Assembly (NCBI GenBank): GCA_030847615.1
Contig: JAUMIR010000004.1
Coordinates: 99,462,001 to 99,526,000 of the forward strand
Source: Gambelia wislizenii
Taxonomy: Eukaryota; Chordata; Lepidosauria; Squamata; Crotaphytidae
Length of the DNA stretch: 64,000 nucleotides
Reading direction: 5' to 3'
Both the position numbers and the translations under genes were made by a program. Position 1 is the stretch's first letter, and the number at the start of each line of letters is the position of its first letter. This document shows positions 32,695 to 44,432 of this stretch, piece after piece. Under the pieces are notes generated by a model. It saw nothing but the letters and a program-made list of their open reading frames with translations, ran no database searches and was not told the origin of the DNA.

Positions 32695-35600
32695 GCTTCA
32701 TTCCCACTTACTCCCCCATTGCCAAAAAAGTAACTTGCTACAAACAACCACATTACTTGTTTGGGGGTAACAACCTTTTGCATGCATGAACTCTTTATGG
32801 TAGTTAAAGTGCGTGTTCTCTCTAGGAGTTTATGTAAAGTACGTTTATGGCTGATTTCCTTGCTACATGAAGCATGCAGGTTTGAAGGAGCTCTCTGAGT
32901 GAGATGCTTCTGATTTCTTAGTAGTATGTAGACTTTTTCCCCCTTCCTCCTACCTAACAGAAGATGCTGAACCTGAGTATTCAATTATGCACATGCTAAT
33001 TTGTAAGTAAACTACTTTTTATACGTTTTTGAAAAAGATTAAGCTTGTTTTATTTCTCAGCTAGATATTGTGGAGCCGGGGGAGATGGCTGGTTTATCTA
33101 ACTTCTACTAAGCGCAATTTTAACTCTGCTACTGAGATCACCAAATCTCAGACTTACAACCTGTATGTAACTTACTGCTTCAGAACTCTGTATGAAATTG
33201 CCATAAAACGGCACAACACTGTATTATCTCCCAACCAACCAGACATTAGAAACTATATGGCTAGTTTGTTCAGTAAGAGGGATTACTACTCTGTTTTGTC
33301 TCAACAAAGACAAAGTTTATGCTTCAGAAGTCTCCTACTGCAGAAATGTCAAGAAAACCTGAAGGCAGACACGTAGGACTCGGAGTTAAAAGTTCCCTCC
33401 AGGGGTGAAGGTAAAAATCCCAATTCCCTGTCTAGAGTGCTAAAAAAGCCCCAAGACTTCATGGTACAGAAACCATATGCAAGACTGCACAGAAGTCAGA
33501 GGAGGGGATTGTTCAAATATTTAGTACTCTGTTTTTAAAAGAAAAGCAGCACAGAATGGGGTGGAAACACTAAGAGGTTTCTTGAAAAAGAAAGCCCCTC
33601 TATGTTCAAGCTCCCTATCCATCTATCAGTCCAGGTGAAGCATATTTGGCTTACTGCAAATTAAGACAAAAACATTTTGGCATGCATTCAGTGAAGAGGC
33701 AGCTACAAATAATCCAAGCAATAAACAACTCAGCATGCCATTCTTGGCAGAGTGCCTTTTTCTTTACATCAGTGTTTTCTAGTAAAAGAAAAAGGAAGAA
33801 AATTGCATTCACAAGCAAAAACTTTTGTCTGCAACAATAAGCTTCTTCCATCCTAGCACCTACAAGAGAAAGCAGGGTAGACTCAAACATCTAATGGGAT
33901 AATAGTGGGGGTGGCACTGGTACCATTCAAACTAATCACTGATTTTAAAGGAGCATAAGAAATTTCCTGAAACTGTCCCTTCTAGAATCTATTAAAAATA
34001 AAAAAATAAAAGTGAATCACTTGTGGCCTGAAAAGAACTTACTGGAAACCAGTTGCCCCTGCCTGGTTGCACATTCTGTCAGGCCCCAGACAAATCATTT
34101 TGTTGCTATGTTCTTCTACCTCAAAGGGATGTTTCACACATTAAAGATGAAGAGTATGCACCGTCACATGCATCAAATGTTTACATGCATCTGCTCCATA
34201 TATTTGTACAGTGCAGAGAGGTGTGACTGGCTGCAATTTTTCAGGGTGGGCATTAATGGCTTTTGCTACAGGCTGCTACCAACAACCCCAGGGCAACCAG
34301 GCTGTACTATGCCAAGCCCTGAAGCTGGCGTGTTTCTTTCACCATAAGTACACATGTTGGAAAGCTGTCATGTTTTGTCAGTGACTGCCACAACTACCTA
34401 CACTGAGCCCTGCAGTTACCTCAGACATATAAAACTAGACAAATAATTACATCAGCTTTCCCTCAATGCTAGCCCATCCTAAGAAACCAAACTATCAAGG
34501 GACCCACTGCCGCCGAACAGGGCGAGCTTGTCTTCACCCTGGGGACCTCTGGCACTGCAAGGATACCAATCATGGTCAAAGTTCAGAACCAATCATGCAG
34601 AATCCATGTGGACACTGAAGGAATCTTTCTCATCAGCCCTATCCCACCTGCCCATCAATCCCACACCCTAGGCAGTGGCACTTGTTTGGACCAGGGCCCT
34701 GCTAAAGTCTAAAAAAAGGAGGAACACTTAAGCCATAAAGCACTTCAGTAAATGGTGCAATAGCTCTGTCTATGCAGATGCTCTTCAGCTGATCCAAGCC
34801 TCCTGGTCACGTCACTGCTATCGCTGTCCACATCCTGTTTTTCCCCAGCTGGTCCAGGCCTCCTGCCCAATACTTGCTTCTGTTACTTGTATTCCCCCCA
34901 AACCAACTGGCATTGGCAGAAACGAACACACAGTCGAGGATCTCTCACATGATATGTAGTTTGGACCTGTTGTGAAGCTAAAATACAATACAATATTCAT
35001 TCACACTAGCCTGCAGATGCTGTCCTTCTGGCTAAGGAAACATCATGCCAACTCTAGATTAATTAATTCTTCTAACTGTTAGAGAAATCCAATAAGGTTA
35101 AGAGTTTAATGCTATTAGAAATGAATAAAGGCATATTTACTTAAGGTGTTACATCATAATGAGCTACCATGCCTATTAGCACCTATCACAATTCTCCATT
35201 AAGAGAACCTGTTGCATCTTATGAGAGTAACACCAACCCACCAATGTTCTATAAGGCAGGCTTCATTAAACTGATTCATTTCCCAAAAGATTGCTTTCCC
35301 TGTCTCTTCCTCATCATCAACTGAATTATTATATTGCCATTCGTCAACAATGAAAGTGGTAAGTAGTAGTTGTAGCATAGCAATAACTGTAACATATTTA
35401 ATCATGGTTATACCGTCTTCTTAAATTGCACTTTGAGATTCAGTAAACACAACAATGCCAGAGGATGGAGAAGGTCTGAGCAGCACATCTTACACTTATT
35501 TGCAGGCTTGGTGCAAGATCCCAGCCCTCAAGAAAGCTAGAAATGTGGCCACACATCATGGCCTGTCAGACTAATAAATATACTTATGTATTAACTGTAG

Positions 35601-36134
35601 GGAAGTGAAGAACTCTTGTCAGCATCTACTATTCCTGTATATTTTTTTTCCCTTATAGCTTTGGCAGTATCAATTGTAGGGATGGGAGGGAGAAACTGCT
35701 ATGAAAATCCATTTCCATCACCCAGCAAGTGCAGGGATTCAGGTGCTTTACTCATAATAACACAGTCTCATTCATGCCCTAACATTCCCATCTATGTATG
35801 TACAGTATGCGTATATATGTACGTATGTATCTATTTATATTGCTTCCTGCTCATGGTGGCTCCTACCCTATTCTGCTTCTACCCTATTTTTAAAAGTTTA
35901 ATTTTGTTAAGTGTCTACATGTAACAGTGGAGTCAAAATAGTTATGGCAATAGGGTACATTTACTTAATTCACATTGCTTATTTGGCTGCAACTGTTACT
36001 CACTGCTACTAAATGAGAAAATTGTTTGCTTGTAAGAGCAGCCTCATAAAAAGGCACTTGCCTGGCCACTTTTAAAGAGCATAAAAGCTTGCTACTTCCC
36101 TCTACCTTACCCCCACTACAAGTGACTCAACTAT
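32695..36134. other. No gene recognised
   Basis: Unique AT-rich sequence with short (GTAT)-type runs at 35795-35830. The frames at 33068-33376 and 34012-34347 have no recognisable domain. A minus-strand donor near 34028 is preceded by three open frames and is not informative. Confidence 0.45.
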
Positions 36135-36486
36135 GGTCCCGTCTACACGGTAAAAAAAAGACATATGCCGTTCGGAAGATCGCTCTTCCATACACACAGC
36201 TGTTCAGATTCATACGTGTAATTCAGAAGGGGGGCTAGCGAATCCCCCGTAAACTACGTGGATTCGGCATTCGGGAGGATTAGCGGATCTCGGCATACAA
36301 TACGTACAGCCATTCGAATGGCTGATGGTCTGTATGCCCCATTCGCACACATACAAACAGGCAGTGTAATGTGATTGACTGGCCTAGTAGAGGGGGCGGG
36401 GCTACCAAGGAGAGGAATTGGGAGCAGCTGCCATGTTGGATTCCCAGCTAAGCGAAAGTCCGGTAAGTCCGTGAATTTTATACATA

Positions 36487-37002
36487 CAGTTGTCCCTCCG
36501 CATTCACGAACTTAGCATTCATGATTTTGCATATTCGCGGTTTTGGGAGGCCCCCCGCCCTCCCAAAAGCAGCGACACGGGACCTCCGGAGGCCCCGCGA
36601 AGGCCTTGGAGGGAGGGGGAGGGCCAGGGAGGCCTCCGCGGGGCCTTCGGAGACCCTCTGAAGGCCCCGCGAAGGCCTTGGCAGGGAGGGGGGAGGGCCG
36701 GGGAGGCCTCCGCGGGGCCTTCAAAGACCATCTGAAGGCCCCGCGAAGGCCTTGGCAGGGAGGGGGGAGGGCCGGGGAGGCCTCCGCGCGGCCTTCGGAG
36801 ACCCTCCGAAGGCCCTGCGCAGGCCTTGGGGGGAGGGGGAGGCCTCCGTGGGGCCTCAGGAGGGTCTCCGGAGGCCCCGTGAAGGTCTTGGAAGGCAGGG
36901 GGAGGCGAGGGGAAGCAACTATGAGGCCTCCGGAGGCCCCGTGGTCGCTTTGGCGGGGGAGGGTAGTGGAACCTAACCCCCACGAATGTGAAGGGACGAC
37001 TG
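36487..37002. mobile_element. Tigger-like element carrying a GC-rich tandem array
   Basis: Termini CAGTTGTCCCTCCGCATTCA and CGAATGTGAAGGGACGACTG are inverted repeats, flanked by TA (36485-36486 and 37003-37004). Short terminal regions enclose a GC-rich tandem repeat. All long frames (up to 209 codons, both strands) are translations of this repeat and not genes. It is inserted in a family X element. Confidence 0.75.
36591..36950. repeat. GC-rich tandem repeat, 72-74 and 62 bp units
   Basis: Units begin GGCCCCGCGAAGGCCTTGG at 36591, 36663, 36737, 36811 (as GGCCCTGCGCAGGC), 36873 and 36935 (partial). Spacings are 72, 74, 74, 62 and 62. Each unit has an inverted pair GGCCTCCGCGGGGCC, so units can fold on themselves. 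It is the most GC- and CpG-rich stretch of the window. Confidence 0.85.
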
Positions 37003-37252
37003 TATTTATTTTTATTTTACTTTGTAAATAGGGAAAACTGAATGTCCGCAAAGCAGGCACCTTTTTAAATAAAAAAAAGTCAGGAGATTTAAAACTGCCG
37101 CTTGGCTTGCTCGCTCCAGCCAGCTGGGGAAGGGAGCTCATACGGAGTTTGGGGGGGGGGAATCGTGTAGGCGGATCATATACATACGAACGGCTGCCTA
37201 TTCGTATTTTTTACCCCCAAAGCGGATTTTTTAAAAATCGTATAGACGCACC

Positions 37253-38504
37253 CTATGTATGTATGAATAGGTGAGCTGAAAGCAAAGCTTTATGGGCTGG
37301 CACGCTTTTGTGGATTTAAGACTTGTAACAAGGATGCCAAAGTGGAAAGTTAAGACAGGATGTGTCAAGCACTATGGGAATAGTATATGAATGAGGGCCT
37401 ATAGGTGAAAAGACACGTGAGGAATGGAGCAAGATTTGAAAGCCATGGCCAAGAACAAGGACCTATATAGGCTGAAATTCTGATGAAGTAAGCTATATTC
37501 CACAAGACCTTACATCATAATAAATATAATATCGTTGTTTAAGGTGAGAAGGGGATTTTTATTGCTTCTACTTTTATTTAAGTTTTCTCTAAACTTCCTT
37601 TAGTTGGTACAAGCACTCTTATTCACAGCAGAGAAACTAGAATCACTCTTATTTATTTCCTTAGAACCTGCACTTTGAACCCCAGACCCATCCACTTCTG
37701 ATTTAATATGTGTTCATATTTAACATTGCTTAATATTGTATCTGTTCAATACTGGAGATACTTACCATAAGTTTACCAAAACTAAACACTGACAACCTAC
37801 TGTCAGACTCTGCTTTTCGCTAGATTAAAATGGAAAGAAATAAAGACTTTACATTAATTTATTCTGCTAAAGTAGAACATCAGTTAAGCCAGATATACCT
37901 ATGAATAGAATGTGATGAAACTGACAAATGATCTCTCTTTTAAAGTTCTCTATTTGGTGTGCTTGATGAATTGTACAACTCATTAAATCAGACAGGAGAG
38001 CAAAAAGTTGAGAACAATTAAGGCTAAGCACTAGCAAGCATGAAACAAGACTCCTACCCAGCAATACACACGAAAAGACCTTCATTGTGACCATGAACAG
38101 TAATTATTTGGGGATGGGCTGAGAAAAGCAATCCAATCCATCAAGGCTGTGATAACCAGAATTAATTCACTTCACAACACAGTCACATTTATTCACAATA
38201 AGTTTCATAAGTACATTTACCACATTTTCTTTTTGATACAACACAAAAAGTAAGCTGTAGTACTATCGGTACAAAAAAAACCTACGACAATTAGTTTATC
38301 TGAATTAAGGCCTATAGTGGTACCAAACCACTGCCTTGCCTATGCCATTTCAGATTGCAAGAAACTCTGCATAATGAAATATAGCATGTTATGGAGAATG
38401 CAAAGCTTTACTTCTTCTCTATCACATCTGGTTTTGCAGAATTTATTTCTTATAAAGAACTATTCATTCTGAGAGTTAGCATGGTCAGAGTTCCAGAGAA
38501 AGAG
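37253..38504. other. No gene recognised
   Basis: Unique AT-rich sequence; no repeat recognised. Confidence 0.5.
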
Positions 38505-38660
38505 GTGGGACACCTATATCCCAAATCCTCACTCAGCCAGGAAACTCACTGGGCAATCTCAGGCCAGTTGCTATTTCTCTTTCTTACGTACCTCACAAGG
38601 CTGATGAGAGGAGAAAATGGAGAAGGAAAGAGAACCATGTACATGGCTTACGAAACAGAA
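38505..38660 (+). repeat. tRNA-derived SINE
   Basis: Body CAAATCCTCACTCAGCCAGG, AAACTCACTGGGCAATCTCA, GGCCAGTTGCTATTTCTC, TACCTCACAAGGCTGATGAG, GAGAAAATGGAGAAGGAAAG and GAACCATGTACATGG. The tRNA head is largely missing. Same family as the minus-strand copy at 40.0 kb. Confidence 0.6.
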
Positions 38661-38726
38661 CTGTTCTCATATCCTGCTGGTGGGCTCCCCACAGTTTGGT
38701 TCCTGTGTAAACAGAATGCTGAAGTA

Positions 38727-38978
38727 CAGTAGGACCCCTATATCCGCTGATTCATTATCCGCTGATTCAATTATCCACAGTTTGTTTCAGCACAGATACC
38801 ATAGAGTCTTCCTAGAAAATGGGTCCTTTCTAGCCATTTTCTAGGTCCTCCAAGGCAACACTATGGTATTTTAAACCGGAAGTCCCATTATTTTCAATGG
38901 TGTTCACTATTCACTGTGGATTTCATTATCCATGGTGGGGCCCAGGACCAATCCCCCATGGATACAAGGATCCTACTG
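38727..38978. mobile_element. Tigger-like MITE, family B, complete
   Basis: Termini CAGTAGGACCCCTATATCCG and GGATACAAGGATCCTACTG, flanked by TA on both sides (38725-38726 and 38979-38980). Interior palindrome around GTCCTTTCTAGCCATTTTC and a sub-terminal CTGATTCAATTATCCACAG. This short copy defines the family B ends used for the two longer copies. Confidence 0.85.
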
Positions 38979-38980
38979 TA

Positions 38981-39989
38981 AATAGGATTTCAGCTGGTCC
39001 AACATGTCTCTTCTTATGTCCCAAAGCTAATAAATAAATTCAGTCACGTCATTCTACACTTTCAGTTTGAAGTACAACAGCCAAGACCGGGGTGGCCGCT
39101 GGGAAGAGTTCAGGGACCACACAAGCCTCCATGAACACCTTGGAAGGCTGAACTTCTACACCTACTATAGTTTGTACATCCACATCTACACATACGTAGA
39201 ATGCCCTCAAACACCCTCTAGCATGCTTTTGGCCTCCCAGAGGGCCAAAACATTCATCTCACTTCCTGTTAGAAAAACAGACCTCTCCTGAACCTAAAAC
39301 AGCTGGGAGATGGTTACATGTTGAAATTGTCCCCATGCCCCCTTATACGGTATTTGGGAGAACTTTATGGCAATTTTTTAAAGAAACTGGCAGCCCTGGG
39401 CCAACTCAAATGGGTCTAGGAGGCCACATGTAGTCCATGTATAGCACTTTCCCTATCACTGGTTTAAACATAGGTTAAACATAGGCTGCTTCATTCAGTT
39501 CTAGTCCTAGATTTGTTTGTTCTAAGCCTTGATGCAGTGCAATGTTAGGGCTGCAGAAAGCTGTGTTACAACCCAGAATTTAAAGCTTTGAAATCTCCAA
39601 TTCCATGAAGCCATACTCGTGCAACACTGAAAGGAATAAAGACTTGGAAAACATTCTAGATGTAGTGCTAGGCCCAATGACTGTTTCTTACAACAGCTGC
39701 CTTTCCTGATAAAATGATGGATCACTCAGTCCAATATTCATTTTCATACAAGAGGTGAATCCGATTGTTCTATAAATTCACAAGAAGGGCACAGGTGTCA
39801 CAGCTACCCCACTGAGCCCCCAGACATATGACAATATGCAGAGCCAACCATCTTAACAGGCCCAATGTCTGCTGCAATTTCATCAACTGGAGGAAACTGG
39901 AAAGCAGCCCTTAGGCTTGCTGCGGAACACAGATTTCTTTCTCCTTCTTTCCTTCCATCCTCCTCACTCTTTCTTCATCCTCCTCCTTC
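38981..39989. other. No gene recognised
   Basis: Unique sequence. The frames at 39522-39725 and 39067-39291 have no recognised domain. Confidence 0.5.
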
Positions 39990-40205
39990 TTTATTAGTTA
40001 TGTATATAACTCACCATTTGTTCAATGAGCTCAACACAGCATACAAGGCTGTCTTCCTCCCCACTTCTGATTTCACAACAACCCTGTGAAATAGGTCAGG
40101 CTGAGAGAGAAACTGGCCCAAAGTTACCCAATGAGTTTTACTGTTCAGTGGGGACTAGAACTTGGATCGCCCAAGTTCTCTACTTTAAGCACTATACCAC
40201 ACTAC
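39990..40205 (-). repeat. tRNA-derived SINE, full length, minus strand
   Basis: Left end TTAGTTATGTATATAACTCA is the reverse complement of the tail. Then CACAACAACCCTGTGAAATA, GGTCAGGCTGAGAGAGAAAC, TGGCCCAAAGTTACCCAATG and GGGGACTAGAACTTGGATCG (box B region) follow. It ends TAAGCACTATACCACACTAC, the reverse complement of box A. About 215 bases. Confidence 0.65.
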
Positions 40206-41587
40206 CCAACCAAGAAAAGTAAGTACAGTACGTATTATTTCTTGCCTTCAATGGCAAAGTGGGAGCTTTCTTTGCTTTCTCATCATGTTAAGAGTGGGAG
40301 CAGCTGAAGCAGTGCCACTGTCAATGTGTGGATACAAAGCGTGTGGAAGCAAAGTTCCTTTTAGCAGAATTCCAAAGAACTTGATAATAGGACTCCTGAG
40401 AGGAGGGACATTACTTCTGCTTTATTTTAAAGCACGTTCACTAAGTCTGAGTCAAGAGCTTTTCCAATGGCTTCCAAGGGAGTTTGTATAAAACTGAGGA
40501 AACATTTTCCTCAGTGGAAAGTTGTCGACGCAGTAAGTGACCTAATTATTTTGAGATGTCATTCTACCATAGAAAATGTTGATTTTCTGCACTGCAATAC
40601 TGTTTGATATATGTAAGAAGTCTGATCACAAGGTTTCCCATACACACACACTTTATTGGGAGAAAGAGAGAGAGAGAGAAACAGATTCTGCCTTACAAAA
40701 CACAGCAGCACATTGGAAACAATAGGCTTCTTTATTGACAGTGATCCAGACTGAATTCAGAGGACTCAAGAAGGGACTACAAGGTCCCCAGAATCATCTC
40801 GTCTTATAATTAAAATACCCAAACTTGAAGCACAGCATGCTGACAACTACAATAGTAACCAAGTGTACTTCATATCAGTCAAGCTGAGGGAACAGAACTA
40901 AGATGAGCACAACTTCAATAAACACAATCTGAGAACTCACTATAGGATTACTAGACCGGAACCTGGGGAAAAATACCTTTAGTAATATTGCTGTAGCAGG
41001 TGAGGCTGTCTGCACTGTGCTTCTGACTCCATTTATTCCCAGGTCTCATCCTAACCATTCACCAGCCATGTGAAGCTAGCAAGACTTATTAAATTTATTC
41101 CACAGACATTGCAGGAGAAAGAGAATCAGCAGAACCCATTAAGAAACAAGGCAGGAGGCACAGCAATCCCAGTCTTTCCTGCTGTATCCATACTGTTGTG
41201 ATAGGAGATTGGTTCTTTCTCAAGAGCTGCCAGGTTTAAACAGAGATTCAGTGCATTCTACAAAAGATAAACTGAGTTCATCTGTATGTTACTTCTATAA
41301 TGCCTAAAGAGTTTTTTTTAATCATTATTGCTTACTACAGTACACGTTTTTGGTATGCTGTAAAACATTATTTTGAGAAAGAAGGATATAACACATGCAC
41401 ACATTGCTGAAGTGATCAGATGGTCAAGAAGGATGACCCTTGAAGCAAGGGAGTTTAAAACAGGCCTATCATCTCTGTTGTCTATAAGAATCAGTACATC
41501 AGGAGACTAGGACAAGCCAAGCTTCTATTGTTACGATTAGTTCACTTCATTGTGGTCCTAGGCAGTGGGGGGAAAGTTTGTTAATTA
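40206..41587. other. No gene recognised
   Basis: Unique sequence with a short (GA)n tract near 40665. Confidence 0.5.
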
Positions 41588-42605
41588 TATTTTTTTTAAA
41601 GTTTTTATTTAACATTTAAAACATACAATATAATATAATATAATATCATATCATATAATATAATACATATAATATAAAAATTAAAAAGTGCAGCACAAGA
41701 ATAAAAAATGAAAAGAAAAAGAAAAAAGTGATTTCCAATCTTCCTTTAGGCTGTTATAGATACATATAATTATTCATGTATCTTCCTCTAAGATTACAAT
41801 GTTTCCTTTTCCCCATAACCTATTATTTCTAATCATAAAAACCAAAAATTTTAAAATTATACTTTCTTTGTCAACTTTATTTTTATTGATTTTTAAAATG
41901 TTACATTCTTTTCTCCACAGTTGTATTTTACAAGCTCTATTTCTTAAGACTTCCTTTAACAATAGTTAAGGTTAGATTTCTTTGCGATAATCGTAAACTT
42001 AACCATCTTCAGGTATCACATAAATAAAAAAAAGAGGAAAAATAGACAAAATAACAGTCATTAAAGTCTTGTGTTGTAAGCATATTTTTTTCTCTATTAC
42101 TCCATCTTGTTAACCACATAGTTTTCCTCTCAAATACTTATGATTTACCATCTCTTTTCATAGAAATCGTATGTAAATCATACTCTTTCTTTTTTTTCTT
42201 TTTTTTTTTGCAAAACATCCATACAAGGTTTCCAGTCTTCGAAAAATATTACTAATGATCTTTCTCTAGTCAACCTAGACATTTATCCATTTCTGCTAAA
42301 TCTGTTGGCTTCCATAGCCTTTCCTCCATGGTAGATAATGTTGAACTCTTCCTTCTCTATGCATACAACAATCTTACTCCCATGACAATATATTAAAATA
42401 ATCTTCCATAACTCTTTTCCAGCTGTGCATTCATCAATCCCAAAAGAAAAAGTTAATTTCTCTAACATCATATATCAACGGTACGTTGTATTATAAAAAT
42501 TATCTTTAAGATCATAAAATAATATAAATTCCAACCCCTTAGATGCGTATTTTCCCACTGATCCATCTGTTTATTAGTACCAAAATTCTTAACCTATTTT
42601 ATCAT

Positions 42606-42820
42606 ACACTGCTAAATGCCAGTACTGCAGCTACAACATTGTAAGTTCAATCCTACAGGGCTCCAAGGTTCACTCAGCCTTCCAGCCTTCCGTAGGTTGG
42701 TAAAATGAGTATCCAGCTTGTTGCGGGCAATTAGCTAACATGTTGTAAACTGTTTAGGGAGTGCTTTGGCACTGATAAGCGGTATAGAAACAGAAATGCT
42801 ATTGCTATGCTATTGGTCTT
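42606..42820 (+). repeat. tRNA-derived SINE with L2-type tail
   Basis: CTGCTAAATGCCAGTACTGC, GTAAGTTCAATCCTACAGGG (box B region), TCCAAGGTTCACTCAGCCTT, GGTTGGTAAAATGAGTATCC and GGGCAATTAGCTAACATG, then GATAAGCGGTATAGAAA. Same family as the minus-strand copy at 51.6 kb. Inserted in the L1 relic. Confidence 0.7.
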
Positions 42821-42913
42821 CTTCCATTTCAAATTTCAACAAAAAAATTATACAATTTAGTGGTTTCCTATTCATCATCGATACACAATTCCATCTCCAA
42901 TTCTGACTTATTT

Positions 42914-43742
42914 AATAATAATAATAATAAATAATAAAATTTATTTATACCCTGCCCCTCTGCTAAAAACAATCGGGGCGGCTTCCAACAATTAAAACAT
43001 TATAATAATGACTAAAAACACCACCCACACCCACCCTCCCCCACCCTCCCCCATAAAAAGACATTAAACACTATAAAATTAAAACCTTCTAACTAAAAAC
43101 ACATTAAAAACAAATATATACATAATTTTAAAAAGCCAGGAGACGCAGCTCCTGAGGCTGGGATCTAATCAGGAAAGGCCTGCCGAAAGAGATCCGTCTT
43201 TAGTGCTTTTTTAACGCTACTCAAGCTGGTCAGCTGACGGATCTCGTTCGGCAGGCCATTCCATAAATTGGGGGCGATTACCAAAAAGGCCCTCTGGGAG
43301 TTTGCAGACAGCCTAGATTTTTGTGGCTGAAGCAAATTCCTCCCAGAGGACCGGAGTGTGTGGGGAGGATTGTATGGGAGGAGGCGGTTCCGGAGATAAA
43401 TTGGACCCAAGCCATTTAGGGCTTTAAAGGTAACAACCAACACCTTATACTGGCCCCGGAAACTGACAGGCAGCCAGTGGAGAGATTTTAATACTGGAGT
43501 TATATGGTCTCTCCGAGATGTTCCCGAGACCACTCTGGCTGCCATATTTTGTACCAACTGAAGTTTCTGGACCAAGCACGAGGGTAGCCCCATGTAGAGC
43601 GCATTGCAGAAATCTAGACGAGAGGTTACCAGCGCGTGCACCACAATCTCGAGGTCCCTTACGTCCAGGAAAGGGCGCAGCTGGCGTATCAGCCGAAGCT
43701 GATAACAAGCGCTCCTGACCATCGCATTCACTTGACTCGTCA
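42914..43742 (-). mobile_element. L2 LINE, 5'-truncated 3' end
   Basis: 3' end at left with (AAT)n and TTTATACCCTGCCCC, then a 3' untranslated region and the C-terminal part of ORF2. The minus-strand frame includes LVTSRLDFCNALYMGLP, VQKLQLVQNMAARVVSG and HWLPVSFRGQYKVLVVTFKA, the standard L2 reverse-transcriptase C-terminal region. The catalytic YADD part is missing. Well preserved compared with other LINEs here, so relatively young. Confidence 0.85.
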
Positions 43743-43821
43743 TCTTTTGTTCAAACCCATACATTTTAATCCATTTTAGATCTTTCCAATAACTATAAGC
43801 AAAGAAAGCCACTGAAAACAA
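43165..43821 (-). pseudogene. Chimeric LINE frame: L1 start, L2 C-terminus
   Basis: A 218-codon open frame. Residues 1 to about 27 (MFSVAFFAYSYWKD...) come from the L1 relic; from MTSQVNAMVRSACYQL on, the sequence is L2 ORF2, ending KTDLFRQAFPD. The L2 insertion happens to be in frame with upstream L1 sequence. It lacks endonuclease and catalytic reverse-transcriptase motifs, so it is not a functional protein. Expression is not implied. Confidence 0.75.
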
Positions 43822-44230
43822 TATCCCTCTATTACTAACTTCATTTGATTTTATATTCCCCTTAACAATTCTCCCTGAGGTCTTAATACCTTAATCATAT
43901 TTCTTTACCATTCAATTATCATTCTAAGCAAAACATTTATTTTTATCACCAAAATTCTCCCCCACAATAATAAATTTGATTTCTCCCATCTTAACATATT
44001 CTTCTTAATCTCCTTCCATGCTTTAACATAATTATTTTGAAACAACATACAATTCAGATTAATCATAGCAATACCTAAGTATTTAACTTTTTCTCAGCTT
44101 CAAGACCAGTTTTGTCCATCAGCTCAATTTGATCCTCTATATCCATATCATCTTCATCTTCAATCTTTTGGGTAATACCATCACTGGGGTCTTCCAAAAT
44201 CACTCCAAATCCCAGACAAAATTCTCCCTC

Positions 44231-44422
44231 TCACAATGTCAGCAAAGGCACATTGTCCTGATCGTTTTCCATCTCTTCATCTATAACCTCAGTTTTACTC
44301 TTCAGAATCTCCACTCCTCCATCAACTTGTTTCACATCCCCAACCAACTTCCCCACTGCTTCTCCAATTTGTTTAACCTCTTTTTTCATATCTGCCTTCA
44401 ATTCCTCCTTCAGTTTTACCAT
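44231..44422 (-). pseudogene. L1 ORF1 N-terminal remnant
   Basis: 63 codons starting MVKLKEELKADMKKEVKQIG, rich in K/E with heptad-like hydrophobics, like the coiled-coil N-terminus of an L1 ORF1 protein. It ends in a stop and has no RNA-binding domain. Position and orientation agree with the L1 relic. Confidence 0.5.
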
Positions 44423-44432
44423 ATTGTTTCAA

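Larger units (their letters stand above)
36135..37252. mobile_element. Unclassified TIR element, family X, copy 2
   Basis: Left end GGTCCCGTCTACACGG and right end CGTATAGACGCACC are diverged inverted repeats. Shared blocks with the 18.1 kb copy include CAAACAGGCAGTGTAATGTG, GCTGCCATGTTGGATTCCCA, GCTAAGCGAAAGTCCGGTAA and TTACTTTGTAAATA. CTAT flanks it (36131-36134 and 37253-37256). It is interrupted by a Tigger-like insertion at 36487-37002; without this it is about 600 bases, like copy 1. Confidence 0.6.
41588..44432 (-). mobile_element. L1 LINE relic, minus strand, internally deleted
   Basis: The poly-T at 41588-41597 is the reverse complement of the 3' poly-A, followed by a (TATAA)n-like tract. 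The minus strand at 43920-44090 encodes an L1 ORF2 piece containing KVKYLGIAM, NNYVKAWKEIKKN and WGRILVIKINVL, matching the conserved region after the reverse-transcriptase core. At 44422-44231 there is an ORF1-like coiled-coil start. ORF1 start and the ORF2 piece lie next to each other, so several kb are missing. A SINE (42606) and an L2 3' end (42914) are inserted in it. Confidence 0.65.

Noticed and set aside
31954..32707. 171- and 128-codon frames
   Set aside because: Low-complexity translations of the C/T-rich interior of a family B Tigger-like element.
36512..37141. 209-, 162- and 154-codon open frames on both strands
   Set aside because: They are Pro/Arg/Gly-rich translations of the GC-rich tandem repeat in a Tigger-like element; open in several frames at once because the unit lacks stops.
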